From Tenodera sinensis (lineage: Eukaryota > Arthropoda > Insecta > Mantodea > Mantidae), in assembly GCA_030765045.1 (NCBI GenBank), contig CM060965.1:22169585-22233584 (forward strand): a stretch of DNA of 64,000 nucleotides. Reading direction: 5' to 3'. The notes under the pieces are model-generated. The model searched no databases. It was not told the DNA's origin and was given only the letters and a program-made list of their open reading frames with translations. Position 1 is the stretch's first letter; each line of letters opens with the position of its first letter. A program made the translations under genes and the position numbers. This document shows positions 37,312 to 48,254 of the stretch, piece after piece.

Positions 37312-37470
37312 AAAAAAACAGTAGAATCCCGTTCCAACATCTTTTTCGTTTTAAAAAATAAAATATGTTATACTATTTATTTGGCAACTCAGAGCAGTAG
37401 ATTTGTATTGTGCAAGGCAGTTTCTCAACCACAAACACAAACACCGGTGACAGAGAGAGAGAGAGAGAGC
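36483..37470. other. AT-rich DNA with an A-rich tract
   Basis: An interrupted poly(A) tract lies at 37275-37320. A short GA run (37455-37470) follows. Lysine/phenylalanine-rich open frames here are composition artefacts. Confidence 0.5.
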
Positions 37471-37474
37471 AGAA

Positions 37475-37845
37475 CTCAAAAACTGAAAGTCAAATAAATA
37501 CCAAATATCTGTTTAAGCGCATTAGGCGAATATTTTGAACACAATCTTCCGCTCCAGCCTACGCTTCGCCTTGAAAATTTATTTTTTACTTTCATAATAT
37601 TTTTAAGTATCTGATTTAGATTCCAAAGGATATTTGCATTGCTAATAAAATCTATGTCTTGTTTTATCATCTGTGAAGTTCTCCTTATTCCGAACCAAAA
37701 ATTCGATGTCCAGATTTCACCGGAAATATGTGTTTTAAGACCCCCTGAATCCAAAAACGGTATTTTTAGAAAAAGGTCCGTGTGTGGGTCTGTCTGTGTG
37801 TCTGTCAGTCTGTGGACAGCATAACTCAAAACCGAAAAAACACCA
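37475..37845 (-). repeat. Family A core fragments, rearranged
   Basis: A diverged core piece (CAGAACTCAAAAACTGAAAG) lies at 37475-37570. A younger piece (CCAAAAATTCGATGTCCAGATT through CTGTGGACAGCATAACTC) lies at 37690-37840. In an intact minus copy the second should precede the first, so two different insertions or a rearrangement are present. Confidence 0.6.
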
Positions 37846-38034
37846 GCAGTAAGCTTGTTGGCATAAATAAATAATAATTACCATCCTAAGGTTACTTAAA
37901 CCCGGGACATAAAGTACTTACAATTGTAAGTCGCCCTTGGGGTATTTATCTCTGATGTGAGATTCCCTTGTGGTTAACCGAGAAAAAGTACGACTCAGCT
38001 GGGGAATTTAATATCGTACTGGCAAGTTGGCTAT

Positions 38035-38118
38035 GGTAACTTAGTGGTTAAAACAGCCGCAGGATAAGCGTAAGATCCGTGGTTCAAATCCCGGCTATGG
38101 CATTGAATTTTTCAGTTT
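38035..38118 (+). mobile_element. tRNA-derived SINE
   Basis: GGTAACTTAGTGGTTAAAAC resembles a pol III A box, and GTGGTTCAAATCCCGG is a near-perfect B box about 35 bp downstream. The body CTATGGCATTGAATTTTTCAG matches the SINE at 2185-2330. A true tRNA gene is unlikely because the ends do not pair as an acceptor stem. Confidence 0.65.
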
Positions 38119-38119
38119 C

Positions 38120-38383
38120 TGATTCAAGCTCTTAGTTTTCAAGTGTTGAAGTACTTTCCGAGTTGAGTGCTGAGAAAGTGTTTAGTGAGTGTATCGTCGA
38201 AGCCAGCTGTTTGTGAGAAAGAGAGAGTAGAAAGACAGGGAAGTGTGTGGTAAGGTTACATGAGGACAGTTTAACACGAATTGTAAATTGTGCAAACGAT
38301 AACACAGACAACTGTGCTTTTGTGATTCAATTTTAAAAGGGAAATAAAGTGACAAAAAGTAACTAGACTTGTCAACTGTCACA
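38120..38383 (+). mobile_element. Retrotransposon LTR, copy 2
   Basis: Aligns with the LTR at 456-968: GTATCGTCGAAG, AAGGTTACATGAGGAC, AACTGTGCTTTTGTGATTC, GGAAATAAAGTGAC, ending ACTGTCACA. The 5' part is lost or diverged. No internal coding follows. Confidence 0.55.
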
Positions 38384-38559
38384 ACATTATGCAGACTTTA
38401 ATACATGGTAATTATTTATTGCAGTTATTTATGTATCTCTCTATAATTTCTTTAAAACCAATAATTTTAACACTCACGAGTTCCAGTATATGAACAGTGT
38501 TTACAGTGATAGAGTTGTAAATGTGTTCTATATCCTAGAAATGTCCTGTTTTAATACTC

Positions 38560-38940
38560 TCAAAGAGACGCTCGAGGTCGAGCTACCTCACATTACAGCT
38601 TGTAAATACGCTACCCCGCGACAATAGAGCGATCATAACGAAGACAGCTAAGAGCCTGGCAGAACAAAGCGTTTCCAGACAGTTCGAGGAGCGATTTACG
38701 TGCTTGTTGCGAGAAGCTTCGGAGAAAAGTATTTTCCACAATTTGCCTCGGGGCGAAGCACTTTCTAGGCTTGTATCTCTTGAGTCAAGGTTACAATAGG
38801 ACAGAAAAGTTATGAATTATAGATTACGATAAATTGCAAATTGTGCTAACGATGGTAAAGAAAACTGTGTTTTTTTTATTCAATTTTAGAAGAGCAATAA
38901 GCTGACAAAAACGTAACTGAAACTGTCATTACTCAGACTG
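38560..38940 (+). mobile_element. Retrotransposon LTR, copy 3, with adjoining leader
   Basis: Shares GAGTCAAGGTTACAATAGGAC, AAACTGTGTTTTTTTTATTC and GCAATAAGCTGAC with the other copies. It is followed at about 38938 by TGGTGTCAGGAGTGGGATTT, a primer-binding-type sequence seen just inside LTR retrotransposons. The 5' boundary is uncertain. Confidence 0.55.
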
Positions 38941-38944
38941 GTGT

Positions 38945-39950
38945 CAGGAGTGGGATTTTTCACATTGTCATTTGTCACTATTTATTACCTATTAGAGGTG
39001 ACTAATAGTTAATTTAACAAGTCTCTGTATTAAATATTTGGAATGTATATAGTAATATGTAGAGAAAGTGGCGATACTGCTACGCTGCGAGGTACAAATT
39101 GAACGCTAATGAGATTTCATCGGCAAGAGTGAATACTTGGCGTGATACGGGCATCTTCGCAGGATAATAGGCAATGAAGCACATGCGTATTGGATTTATT
39201 GGCGCTGCAAGTTGTGAAACTTAATAACAGGTTTTCAGGCATGGCTGCTAATGGTTCATAAAGCGGGATTATTTGTACCATGGTTATGGGATTACTTGCC
39301 CTACATGTAAGTTACAAACCTGATTGTTTCGGATTATATTCCATGCAGATTATAAATGAGGCAGATGTATGCCCCCCCCCCCCCCCCCCCGCTACTCGCT
39401 AGCTCGCTCTCCTGCACTAAGCTTAATCCGAAAAGGCTTAGCAAGCCAAAATCATTATTCTTTCCCGCTTCTACGCCCTGCTCAGTCATTTACACGTAGC
39501 AGGGTTGCAGACGTAGCTTTTCAGGTATGCGGGGCAAAATAAGCTAATTTCCACTCGCTTTAACGTTTTCCGCTCTTTCTGCTGTAGCAAAGGGACTGTG
39601 CTCGAGTCCCGCGCGGTGTAGTACTTCCATTGAACACAAAGAGAAGTGGTATCCATTCCACTCCCGTTTCCCTGTACGCTAGTATAAAAGGGACACATCA
39701 GCCGCTATCGTTTTTCAAAGAAGCCCTTAATGCATTTCAGGAATCCTTTTGACTCCACATGGTTTGTATATGTGACTAGTCGGGATAAACACTGCTTCAC
39801 TGTGTGTTAGTTGCACACGAAAAAAGGTTTTAACCTCTGCATCCCTTACCTAAGGTAGAGAAAGTACTGTGTTGTATGCGTAAATTCGAATTTGGTGTTT
39901 CCCTGAAAATTAACGGTTGTAAGTCTTCTAAATCCTACGGAGAAAATTTC
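38945..39950. other. Mostly unique DNA
   Basis: Contains a C run at 39371-39390 and a weakly B-box-like GTGCTCGAGTCCCGC at about 39598, which may be a degraded SINE head. No gene. Confidence 0.4.
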
Positions 39951-39954
39951 ATGC

Positions 39955-39981
39955 TTGTGTGTGTGTGTGTTTGTGTGTGTG

Positions 39982-40063
<82 letters not shown>
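39955..40063. repeat. (GT)n microsatellite
   Basis: About 108 bp of GT with two interruptions near its start. Confidence 0.95.
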
Positions 40064-40064
<1 letters not shown>

Positions 40065-40139
40065 GTGGGATGGGTAGTTAAAATATCGCACATATGTCCC
40101 AAACACGAATATCTGTCAAGTCAATTTTACCAGTGTTGA

Positions 40140-40410
40140 GTATTTACAACAGACAATGGACTTTGTTCAACGAATGGATTGGTCAACGACGTCCAGTACC
40201 ATGGCCTCCCCATGTGGTGGAACCCAATTCACTATGGGGACATTTAAACGCATTGGTGAATGCGAAATCAATCGACACTGTTCACTTCTGCCAGAACGGT
40301 GACCAATGCATGTGCCCAAATCCGACAGCAGCCATGTATCCTTTGAGGACATCATAACCACATGGAGCATCTCCTGCAGTAGTATTAACATAATGCGCAG
40401 ATGTTACCAG
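40140..40410 (+). pseudogene. Mariner/Tc1-like transposase C-terminal remnant
   Basis: The open frame at 40094-40357 includes WIGQRRPVPWPPHVVEP followed by NSLWGHL. This parallels the WIGR.GP..WP.RSPDL.P.DFFLWGHLK block around the last catalytic acidic residue of insect mariner-type transposases. The aspartate-containing SPDL segment is replaced (HVVEP), so the active site is lost. A second frame downstream reads TNACAQIRQQP, matching the following conserved region after a frameshift. The N-terminal part is missing next to the GT microsatellite. No inverted termini were located. Confidence 0.65.
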
Positions 40411-41425
40411 AGAACAAAATGGCAGGAATCATTTACAACTCCTGTTTGGTGCTTATGGATCTTTACAAGTAAAATGGCCCATAACTCAACACACATTTGT
40501 TTACCGATATACGTTTGACCAATCCCAACTCCTGTTCCAATATTACACTTTGTTAAACACCTGGTAAATAACAGTATTAATATACGTAAAAGTCATCTTT
40601 TTATTCACTCACTCTTTTAATAAGAAACTACATCAAGTAATTGAGGAACATACATTGAATAACATACACCTTACGAAAAATAAAATAAAATGTCAGATAT
40701 TTTAAACGTTTAGAACAAAATGCGATAAGATGTCCGTGTCACAATAGTTCACACTGCAAAAATTATGTAATGACGTATATTGGGTATAATGCTGCAGAAG
40801 CATTAAATATATATGAAAGACTTATGCCAAAATTTCTGGAGCCACTTTCAAAAAATGAAAAGAACACCATATAAAATATAATTAAAAATCAGTTAATTCG
40901 GCGTGTCACCAGCCAGAAAGTTTGAATTTTGTTTGTATTCTTGTTTTTGAGTGATGCTTATCTCTTTTTCCATTTCGGTCTGTGTCGATCTGTTGCTTTC
41001 AATTGTTATTGTCTCTCATACAGTCTTACGTATTGTTACTGTTTTGTAAAAACAGTGTGTTAAAAAAACACTCGAATTTTGATATGAAAATTGTAATAGT
41101 TGAAAAAATATTGCACTTACAGAAATGGAATTTAGAAGGTCAACTCTTTTTATATCCGCAATATTAGCAAAAAATGAATTGTGAAAAACTTTTTAAGGAA
41201 CGCAATTTTTTACGAAGACAAGGCTAAAAAATATAAGGACGTTGTTTATTTTTCCTCAACTCTTACTAAACGAGAACGCTTTATTCCAACAAGCAGCTGT
41301 TGCTTAGGTGTTCATTTACTTCTCTGATTTTGGTCCAGCAAGCAAAATATATGCAAGCTTTCAATGCTGTATCATCTGTTCTTCCGCATCATTAAGTGTA
41401 TTTATTGCCATTAGCATGTCGAGCG
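40411..41425. other. AT-rich DNA, possible old family A trace
   Basis: 40840-40970 (CTGGAGCCACTTTC, TTTTTGAGTGATGCTTATC) weakly follows the plus-oriented family A core. The remainder is unrecognised. Confidence 0.35.
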
Positions 41426-41430
41426 AGCGA

Positions 41431-41433
<3 letters not shown>

Positions 41434-41505
<72 letters not shown>
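41434..41505. repeat. (GA)n microsatellite
   Basis: An uninterrupted GA run of about 72 bp. Confidence 0.97.
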
Positions 41506-41508
<3 letters not shown>

Positions 41509-41824
41509 CTTTCAGTTTCCCTAAACATCGCGGAAATGAAACAATCAACGTAGGTAAGGTTAAGGGCCAAATCACAGATCATTAGGGCATATAAACAATG
41601 TTTATTTTTGTGGCATAAATAAGTGCTCATTTAAACCAGGAAGCTCGCAAACAAACGTATAAATAGAGCTTTTTCTGCTGTCCATTGCTGTTTCTTGCAT
41701 CAGAAGTCGGTCTACATTCTTGGTGATATAACACACAGTAGCTGAATGAAATATTACATGTGACTGAAAACAAAAGTTACAAAGAGGGCATCTCCATTTA
41801 ACGTTAGCTGTGACTATTTCATAC

Positions 41825-42209
41825 TGTGACGTCAGGCTCGGCGATCAATAAAGGAGGGACGGGGCTAGCTACATGCCGTACTGGCGAGCGGGTAGAGATT
41901 TAGGGCCGGGCTGAATTACAATTGAGGCGGCAGAAATAGAAAGGGTGTCGAGAGCTTTCGCGAGACTTCTAGCTGAGTCACTTCCGCTGCGTGTGTATGG
42001 AACTCGAAGAGCGGCGCGAGTATTTACATCGTCGCAGGAGAGACAGAGGAAGTGAAGAAAGACACAAAAGGGACTGAGCAAGGTTATGAAAAGTAAAACG
42101 ATGAGTTGTGATATACAGAAGAGCTGTAAACTGTTAACATTGTCGTAAAATTTTATAATATAATAACGTGATGTAAAAGTAACCGAACTGATTTTACCAT
42201 TTTGTCACA
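41825..42209 (+). mobile_element. Retrotransposon LTR, copy 4, with primer-binding-type sequence
   Basis: It starts TGTGACGTCAGGC and ends TTTTGTCACA, giving the TG...CA form with inverted TGTGAC/GTCACA ends. It is followed directly by TTGGTATCAGGAAGTACGAT, as expected for the leader just inside a 5' LTR (compare TGGTGTCAGGAGTGGGAT after copy 3). Shared blocks with copy 1 include GACTGAGCAAGGTTATGA, AAAGTAAAACGATGAGTTGTG and ACTGTTAACATTGTCG. No gag or pol follows. Length is 385 bp. Confidence 0.7.
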
Positions 42210-42235
42210 TTGGTATCAGGAAGTACGATTCGTCC

Positions 42236-43485
42236 AATTGTCGTTTTGTTAAAATACATATACGAATTATCATCTGGTCACTTTTGTATTTTATGCAAAT
42301 TATCATTAGATCTTTTTCTTTTTGTTTAGTCAGTATCGCCAACTGTATCCCATAAATCACTAAAAACGATTTATTACACATTACAATCGATTAACAATCA
42401 AAATATCACGCCATTTACATTTGAAACTGTGTTTCAACAATTATTCTTTTAATAATGAATGTACTTTTACAGAAGAAAGATGAGTTGTTAGTGTTAAAGG
42501 TAAAGTAACATTTATTTCAGGCTATAAAATACACCTAATTCTTAGGTTTCGTTTTCCTCAGTTGGTAGTGCTGAGTAAGTTGAATCACAATAATTCAAAT
42601 GAATATATTTTGTTATTTTTATAGAGTTTAACGTGTTCTGATCAAATTTTTGTGGAATAATGTCTTTATGAAATAATCCAAATAAATATCATTATATTGC
42701 CTCATCTTCACAGATAAATTCTCTTGCTCCGCTCGATTATTTGTCCATCTAATGGCATTACTTGCGAGAGTTTTCGTTGCTGGATACGACCAACAAATGC
42801 AGAAGGATTGCGATACCACGACATCGACCAGAGAGTAAGTTGAAATCTAAACCTGGTGGCGCCTCTCAGCGGATTAGCTTTGAGCAGACGATTGCATCAC
42901 AGGGAAGAAACCATTATCTCTTTCAAAGTGCTCCACAATGTCTAATTCTAATACCCTGTAACATGTAAGAAAGTCACGCAAAGAAAAACATCCCTTGTCG
43001 CATATAAACCACCCAAACTTACCAACCTGCAAAAATCATAATAGAATTCAAGGCCAGGGCGTTGGTCTAACTCTTTTAACACTAGCACAAAGACCAAAAG
43101 GTTAATTATTGTGTTTGCTTCTAGGGTGTAATCCACCCCAGGCAGGGCCATTGTATATCCTTTTATGAGTGCTGGTATTAACTTGAATTTCACAGTTTTA
43201 ATTGTGAAAGTTTAATAATGAAAAGCCACTATCCTATTGAATTAAACACATTAAAAACGGAATATGAACTGGCTGGGCTTGTCAGTCATATTCACATATT
43301 TACCATCGACTGCGTTAATTACAGTGGTTTATGTAAATTGCAAACTTAGATTCTAGCAGATGAAATGCAAACTAACCTTGACCAGCGACAATGTAAATTG
43401 CCAATAACTGGTTTAACTGTTTCATTGTGATAAAGTAGTACAGCAACTGTGTGTTCCTTCATTTGTTTTCTTGCACGACTTCTTC
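42236..43485. other. AT-rich DNA, no recognised feature
   Basis: Open frames of 63-81 codons have no recognised domain. Confidence 0.5.
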
Positions 43486-43489
43486 GGAT

Positions 43490-43920
43490 GCATACTTCAG
43501 GATTTTACCATAATTACCATTCTTACAAATGCTTATTTTTCCTTGTACTACATTTTAATCGACATAAGAAGTTCCAGAAATTATCTTATTATAATTTTCT
43601 TGTAGATACAAGGGGACTTTGGGAATACAGTAGGCTTTAATCGATAGTGAAATGTTTTAAGAGCTATTCGCTATGCGATGGCTTTGAAATTCCGTTCTCT
43701 TTGCAAGGCCAAGAGATAAAAAAGTAACATATTCCTGTTTCAGAAAAGTAAAGGTATTGGCAAATTCAAACAAATAATAATGAATATATCGGAAAAAACA
43801 AGTATTTGACAGACTATTTCGAAGATATTCCTTATTTGTGTGAGTTTTGCAATATTTAATACTTTTCTCAAGTGGAAGGTCGTTATTCACTTTATCTCTT
43901 GGGCGTGTAAAGAGAGCGGC
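43490..43920 (+). repeat. Diverged family A arm (old subfamily)
   Basis: ACCATTCTTACAAATGCTTAT, CATAAGAAGTTCCAGAAATT, TTTCTTGTAGATACAAGG, GGGAATACAGTAGGC and TTTGAAATTCCGTTCTC follow the arm. It has about 17 extra bases (ATTCGCTATGCGATGG) absent from young copies. This is the empty-site paralogue of the 5S SINE insertion at 45435. Confidence 0.65.
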
Positions 43921-44139
43921 TTAGCATTTTCACATATTTAAGTTAATATTTTGATAAATACAGATAGAAAATATAATCAAACTTATTTGTTGATTTTTAC
44001 CACCTCAGTAATCGTCCTCTTACTTATATTGCATACGATAATATTAAAAAAAAAATAAAGCACTGGAATCCAACTTTCGTTGTAATGACGATTGAAGATA
44101 TTGCAACTCAATTCACCTTCCGCGAGATATACAGAGTAG

Positions 44140-44505
44140 GCCGTGCTCAAATCAGCAATTACCCATAGTAATCATGGCGGCTAACTTGAACGGGTGATGG
44201 GCCCAAATTGACATTGTTGTCGACGGGCCGTTAAACCTCACTCACTCACTCACTCACTCACTCACTCACTCACTCACTCACTCACTCACTCACTCACTCA
44301 CTCACTCACTCACTCACTCACTCACTCACTCACTCACTCACGCACTCACGCGCTCACTCACTCAGTCACTCACTCGCTCACTCGCTCACTCACGCACTCA
44401 CGCGCTCACTCGCTCACTCACCCACTCACTCACTCACTCACTCACTCACTCACTCACTCACTCACGCACTCACGCGCTCACTCACTCACTCACTCACTCA
44501 GACGG
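44140..44505. repeat. (TCAC)n tetranucleotide array at a SINE/LINE-like tail
   Basis: About 265 bp of TCAC repeats with CGCT and CGCA variants (44236-44500). It follows GACGGGCCGTTAAACC, which resembles the GCGGGCATTAAACAC end of the SINE at 22005-22243. The array may therefore be an expanded retroposon tail. Confidence 0.85.
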
Positions 44506-44884
44506 CTGTTTTGATTCTGAAATAAAAAAAAAACCTAGAAAATAGTAGACTCTCTTATACCGGAAAGTGTTACAATTTCAGTGAAAAGTATTGAATCCAA
44601 ATTGTATTTTGTGCTAGCGGGAGATTTTATTTGGTTTTTACCATGCGAGGGAGAAAATCACCTCTCTACCAGTCAGAATTAATTACATGCCACCCCTCCC
44701 CCCCTCCCTCCAATGCGGGCCACAAAAGTTGATGGTTGGATAGCTCTGTCTTCATACCTATCCTCTGACGCAGATGCATACAATTTGCAATTTTTGTGGC
44801 AAAGAGGAAACCTTTCATCTCATTTGAATCCAGAAATAAAACACGGAAATAGAAGATATGCTATGCTTAAATAAGAGCTTTTCG
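44506..44884. other. AT-rich DNA, no recognised feature
   Basis: Short A run at about 44523. Nothing else was seen. Confidence 0.5.
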
Positions 44885-45180
44885 TAAAATTGTCAATGTA
44901 AAGGGTAGTTTAGGGTGGGGCTATTTTCTTCAAAATCTTCGTGTCGCATCCTTGAAAGACATTAAACTTAAATACCAACTTCGGTTTTTAACCGACTTTT
45001 TGTTTTTGAGTTATGTTGCCCACAGACTGACAGACACACAGACACAAACACGGACCTTTTTCTAAAAATGCTCTTTCTTTTTTGGATTTAGGGGGCCTCA
45101 AAAATATATATTTCCGCTGAAATTTCGACATCGAATTTTTGGGTGGAATACAATACTTCCTTCTACTTACCAATAGTGAA
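44885..45180 (+). repeat. Young family A core, right half
   Basis: From AAATTGTCAATGTAAAGGGTAG through CTGCC-type text to CTTACCAATAGTGAAAGT. The arm and the first half of the core are missing. Confidence 0.7.
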
Positions 45181-45434
45181 AGTCAAAACCACTTTAGAAA
45201 TGCGCTTTTTGACCTCAGGTTTCCTGATGTGTTACATTCACATTTCTTTCCCCAACCATTCTTCAGCAAGCTATTCCTACAAAGTTTTGTTCTTCTATTC
45301 ACTTCATGATAATCGAGATAAACAGTTATAGGAATCGTTTGATTAAATATTTCCTTATAGTACAATCGAAATAGAGGAATGCAGTACGCTTTAAGCCATA
45401 GTCAAATATTTTAAGAGATCGTCGCTATGTGATG

Positions 45435-45839
45435 TGTTTTTAATAGAACTTTATTTAGCAGCATATTCCATTACATAGCGAGTAATAATAATTGCTTGTG
45501 TACATAGTTTCATATTGTTGAAAATTTACATTAATATTTGGGTATGTTTTTGATAAGGTCTTCTTTGTTGAGTGTCCAATTGTTATTGCTTTCTTGAGGA
45601 TTCTTCTTTCTCTGTGTAATGGTCTACAGTTTGTTCATTTTGGCTACACTAACACATTGGATTGTCATTTATTTTGAAATGATAGTAACATGCTTTAGTT
45701 TTCCCATGACTTGAAAAGTGTATACCAACGGCACGTGGTGTTCCCAAGCGGTCACCCCTCCAAGTACTGACCACACCGAATGCTGCTTAACTTCGGTGAT
45801 CGGACGAGAACCGGTGTTTTCAGCGTGGTATGGCCATTG
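45435..45839 (-). mobile_element. 5S-rRNA-derived SINE (SINE3-like)
   Basis: Read on the minus strand there is a near-complete 5S rRNA sequence, a body of about 285 bp, and an A-rich end with AATAAAG then TTCTATTAAAAACA. The target duplication GTGATG flanks it (45429-45434 and 45840-45845). The uninterrupted paralogous site at about 43665 (CGCTATGCGATGG then CTTTGAAATTCC) shows the pre-insertion state. 5S-headed SINEs are known as SINE3. The body is unrecognised, and the TTTT shortly after the 5S part is unusual for a pol III SINE, so a 5S/LINE chimera made by template switching is possible. Confidence 0.7.
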
Positions 45840-45840
45840 G
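45724..45840 (-). rRNA. 5S rRNA-like sequence (head of the SINE)
   Basis: About 117 nt. It contains the 5' CCAATGGCCATACCACGCTG, the internal promoter segment GAAGTTAAGCAGC, the C-box-like GGTCAGTACTTGGAGGGGTG and the 3' GAACACCACGTGCCGTTGG expected of animal 5S rRNA. The full length and intact internal promoter mean it could still be transcribed by RNA polymerase III. CTTTTC, about 7 nt downstream, could terminate it. The context (a flanking duplication that includes further body sequence) favours a retroposed copy over a functional gene. Confidence 0.8.
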
Positions 45841-46660
45841 TGATGGTTTTGAAATTCTGTTCTCGTTGCAGGAGCAAGGAATAACGACTTTATATTTGAG
45901 AATACTATAAGTACTAACAATTCAAACCAATAACAAGAAATACATATCTCGGGAACCATTAACTGTAATTGAAGTGTATATTTGACAAACTGTGTGCTTT
46001 GACTGGATCTAAATTTTTTGTACTAATATTTTGTCTATCTCTTTTGGTTTACCAATTATATGAAATTCACCCGCAATGAAGATAACTTCAAAGGCTGTTC
46101 CTAGAATATTCAAGATAAACACCGTTTTTACTTTCGAATTTTTGGTGAAGTCCTACAATGCGTGTCCTACAAATGATGGGCATTTATTGGAAATAATTTG
46201 TGTTTTAAAGAGATCTGTATTTATAGTGCGGCACAATTTTCTGTCCGCGTAATGTTTAGCAATTACATAAAGATGTACAAAATTCCTTCCGAGTAAAGTG
46301 TACTTGAAACGTTAAACCCTAAAAAGTTCATTAGTACACACTTTTATTTGCAATGTAAACATCTTACGGTGTTTTAATCAAAATCTTAGAGCCAGTTTTA
46401 GAAAAGTGTGGAAAAGGTTGTCAAGTAAAGAATAATTTGGGGTAAATACCAAGTTTGGTAAGTTAAAGGCCTTTTTGTTTTTTACAGTAACACTGTTCAC
46501 TCATTCAGCGAGTCACTCTGTAAGTCACTCACTGACTCATTGACTCTCACCACGGATATTTTTCTAACACGTATTCCCTCGCATATTTATAGTGAAATTA
46601 AGATGTCGAATTCATGGATAGGATACATAACTTCTACTTACTAAATGGCTGCAAGAGAAA

Positions 46661-47445
46661 GTAAAAGGTTTACATTCTCGTTAATGTACGAAAAGAAGGA
46701 ACTGAATTATGGGAGCTAAAGGCAATAGAAAACTCTCAGTGAAAATGCACTTCTCTCGCGTTACTAAATGAGCTTGTCGTTCCCGAAATGTCATACTTGC
46801 CCTTTAGTAAGTAAACAAGTTAGCCTTAGGAAGGTGTTTATGAAACGTTCTGTGTGAAAAAGCCAAGGCAATATAAACCGTCATCAGCCTGTCAGCCAGT
46901 TTTTTTTTTCTACGGTAAAGGAAAATTAGAAAACACCGTCCTGAGTCTTTAATCTGGCCGTGTCGACCGAGGGGACAAGGGATTTACTTGCACAGTGCGC
47001 CAGGTCACAACCCCTTCCACCCCCTTTCGGCACAAAACCACCAACACGGCAAGCCCAAAGGGCTGAACAAGCTTATACAGTTAATACCTTACCATCTATT
47101 TCAGGTCTTAGCTGTTACTCCGTTTATTTCAAATCCCAATCCAGCACGATCGGATTGAGGAGAGAATTTGGTTAGAGACTCACAAAGGATGCTAGGGCCT
47201 TCCCCGTTCAGAATCACAATTATATCTAAACTTGAACACTTCAAAGAAATACTCATTGCCTACCTGAGCCTTAGCCTTCTCCGTTCTGTCTCAGGTAGAG
47301 CCAAACCTACGTTCATCCTTGTTACCTGCACAAAATACCTTAATTAGCAGGCCTGGAACCTTTATACGTATGTTACTGCCTCATGGGCAGAACGTGAAGT
47401 CATTGTACGAGTACAGTGACGTCACAAAACACACTGCCTACAGCT
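46661..47445. other. Mostly unique DNA
   Basis: A GC-richer stretch at 46950-47060 carries a 71-codon open frame (46960-47175) with proline-rich start. I do not recognise it. Confidence 0.45.
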
Positions 47446-47449
47446 CTTA

Positions 47450-47647
47450 GTGTCTCTGGTTCCACACAGTAAAAGATCTGCAGCACGAAAATCTAAATAT
47501 TCACGTATTACTGAACTTGTAAAAACATTTGAGAGTGAATATTTTACTGCAAATGGGGACAGCATTGAATGTAAGTTATGCAGCAACTTAACCTACAACT
47601 TTCGTGCCTCGACTGTGTCTAACCTTCTCTGTGCAATGATCTTGTGA
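47450..47647 (+). pseudogene. BED/CGGBP1-like zinc-finger fragment of a hAT-type protein
   Basis: The 65-residue frame (it begins with GTG, so the true start is unknown) contains EYFTANGDSIECKLC then NLTYNFRASTVSNLL. This resembles the F..DG..I.CK.C...V......S.V..HL zinc-finger block of CGGBP1-like and other hAT-derived proteins. The pair of histidines is not present (NLLCAM where HL...H is expected), so it is probably degenerate. The frame stops at 47648. It is an isolated transposon-protein fragment, with moderate to low certainty. Confidence 0.4.
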
Positions 47648-47829
47648 CAGACTGACCCCTCCCAATTCCGCAATCTTTCGTTCCCTGTGTGAAGGTTCGC
47701 TCCCTACTAATTAGAAAGTCAGTACCTGATCTGATTTGTGAGTCCTATGTCGTAAAGCTTACACACGCGATTTTCCGCGCTATATAGCGATCCATTTTAT
47801 ATGTGCGCCGTCAAAAATTGGCTGACTGC

Positions 47830-48137
47830 CTAATTCTGAGTGATTCTTAGTACACTTCAGAGATGCACAACCCCCCCCCCTCCCTCTTTGTACAAGGCAT
47901 CCAGGATAGTCTCCATGCTTCTGACGTTAAGGTGGTGCGTGCATGGATTCCTGGTCACGTAGGTTTGTACGTAGAGGAATGAAATGGCGGACTTGGCAGC
48001 AAAAGCGGCAACCACAGAACCCATTTCTCGCATTACTTCGGAAATGTGCAGAGCAGTGCTGTTGTGCTGGTACGAAGAGTGGTAATAAGCTAAGAGCAGT
48101 GAAAGAAATTCCCATAAACTCTCGCGTAATATCTTAG
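47830..48137 (+). pseudogene. Non-LTR retrotransposon RNase H domain remnant
   Basis: Three frames contribute in order: LILSDS (about 47832-47850), then DVKVVRAWIPGHVGL (about 47920-47966), then NEMADLAAKAATTEP, then NKLRAVKEIP near the end. These match the RNase H core of Jockey/R1-type LINE proteins (ILSDS, W.PGH.G..GNE.AD.LAK.A, N.LR.IK). A stop interrupts LILSDS after the serine, and at least two frameshifts are needed. It is a dead 3' LINE fragment on the plus strand. It differs in type from the LINE at 52.5 kb, which lacks RNase H. Confidence 0.75.
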
Positions 48138-48254
48138 ATTCAATACTCCCTGCAACTACCTGTTACACTTGCACAGGTACTGACAGACGATAAACAAGTG
48201 GTGGAAGAAGTTTTGAAGCTCATATATATATATATAATTATTTCATATTTAAAT

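Larger units (their letters stand above)
45220..46660 (+). repeat. Old family A copy interrupted by a 5S-headed SINE
   Basis: Arm text (CTGATGTGTTACATTCACATT, AACCATTCTTCAGC, ATTTCCTTATAGTACAATCG, GAATGCAGTACGCTTTAAGC) runs to 45434, is broken by a 405-bp insertion, and resumes at 45846 (TTTTGAAATTCTGTTCTC) through a diverged core to about 46660. The right end carries CTCACTCATTCAGCG-type text in place of the CA tract. Confidence 0.65.

Noticed and set aside
38035..38118. Possible genuine tRNA gene
   Set aside because: The B box is good, but the ends do not form an acceptor stem, and the body matches another SINE copy at 2.2 kb.
44236..44500. CRISPR-like or other spaced repeat array
   Set aside because: It is a continuous tetranucleotide repeat without spacers.
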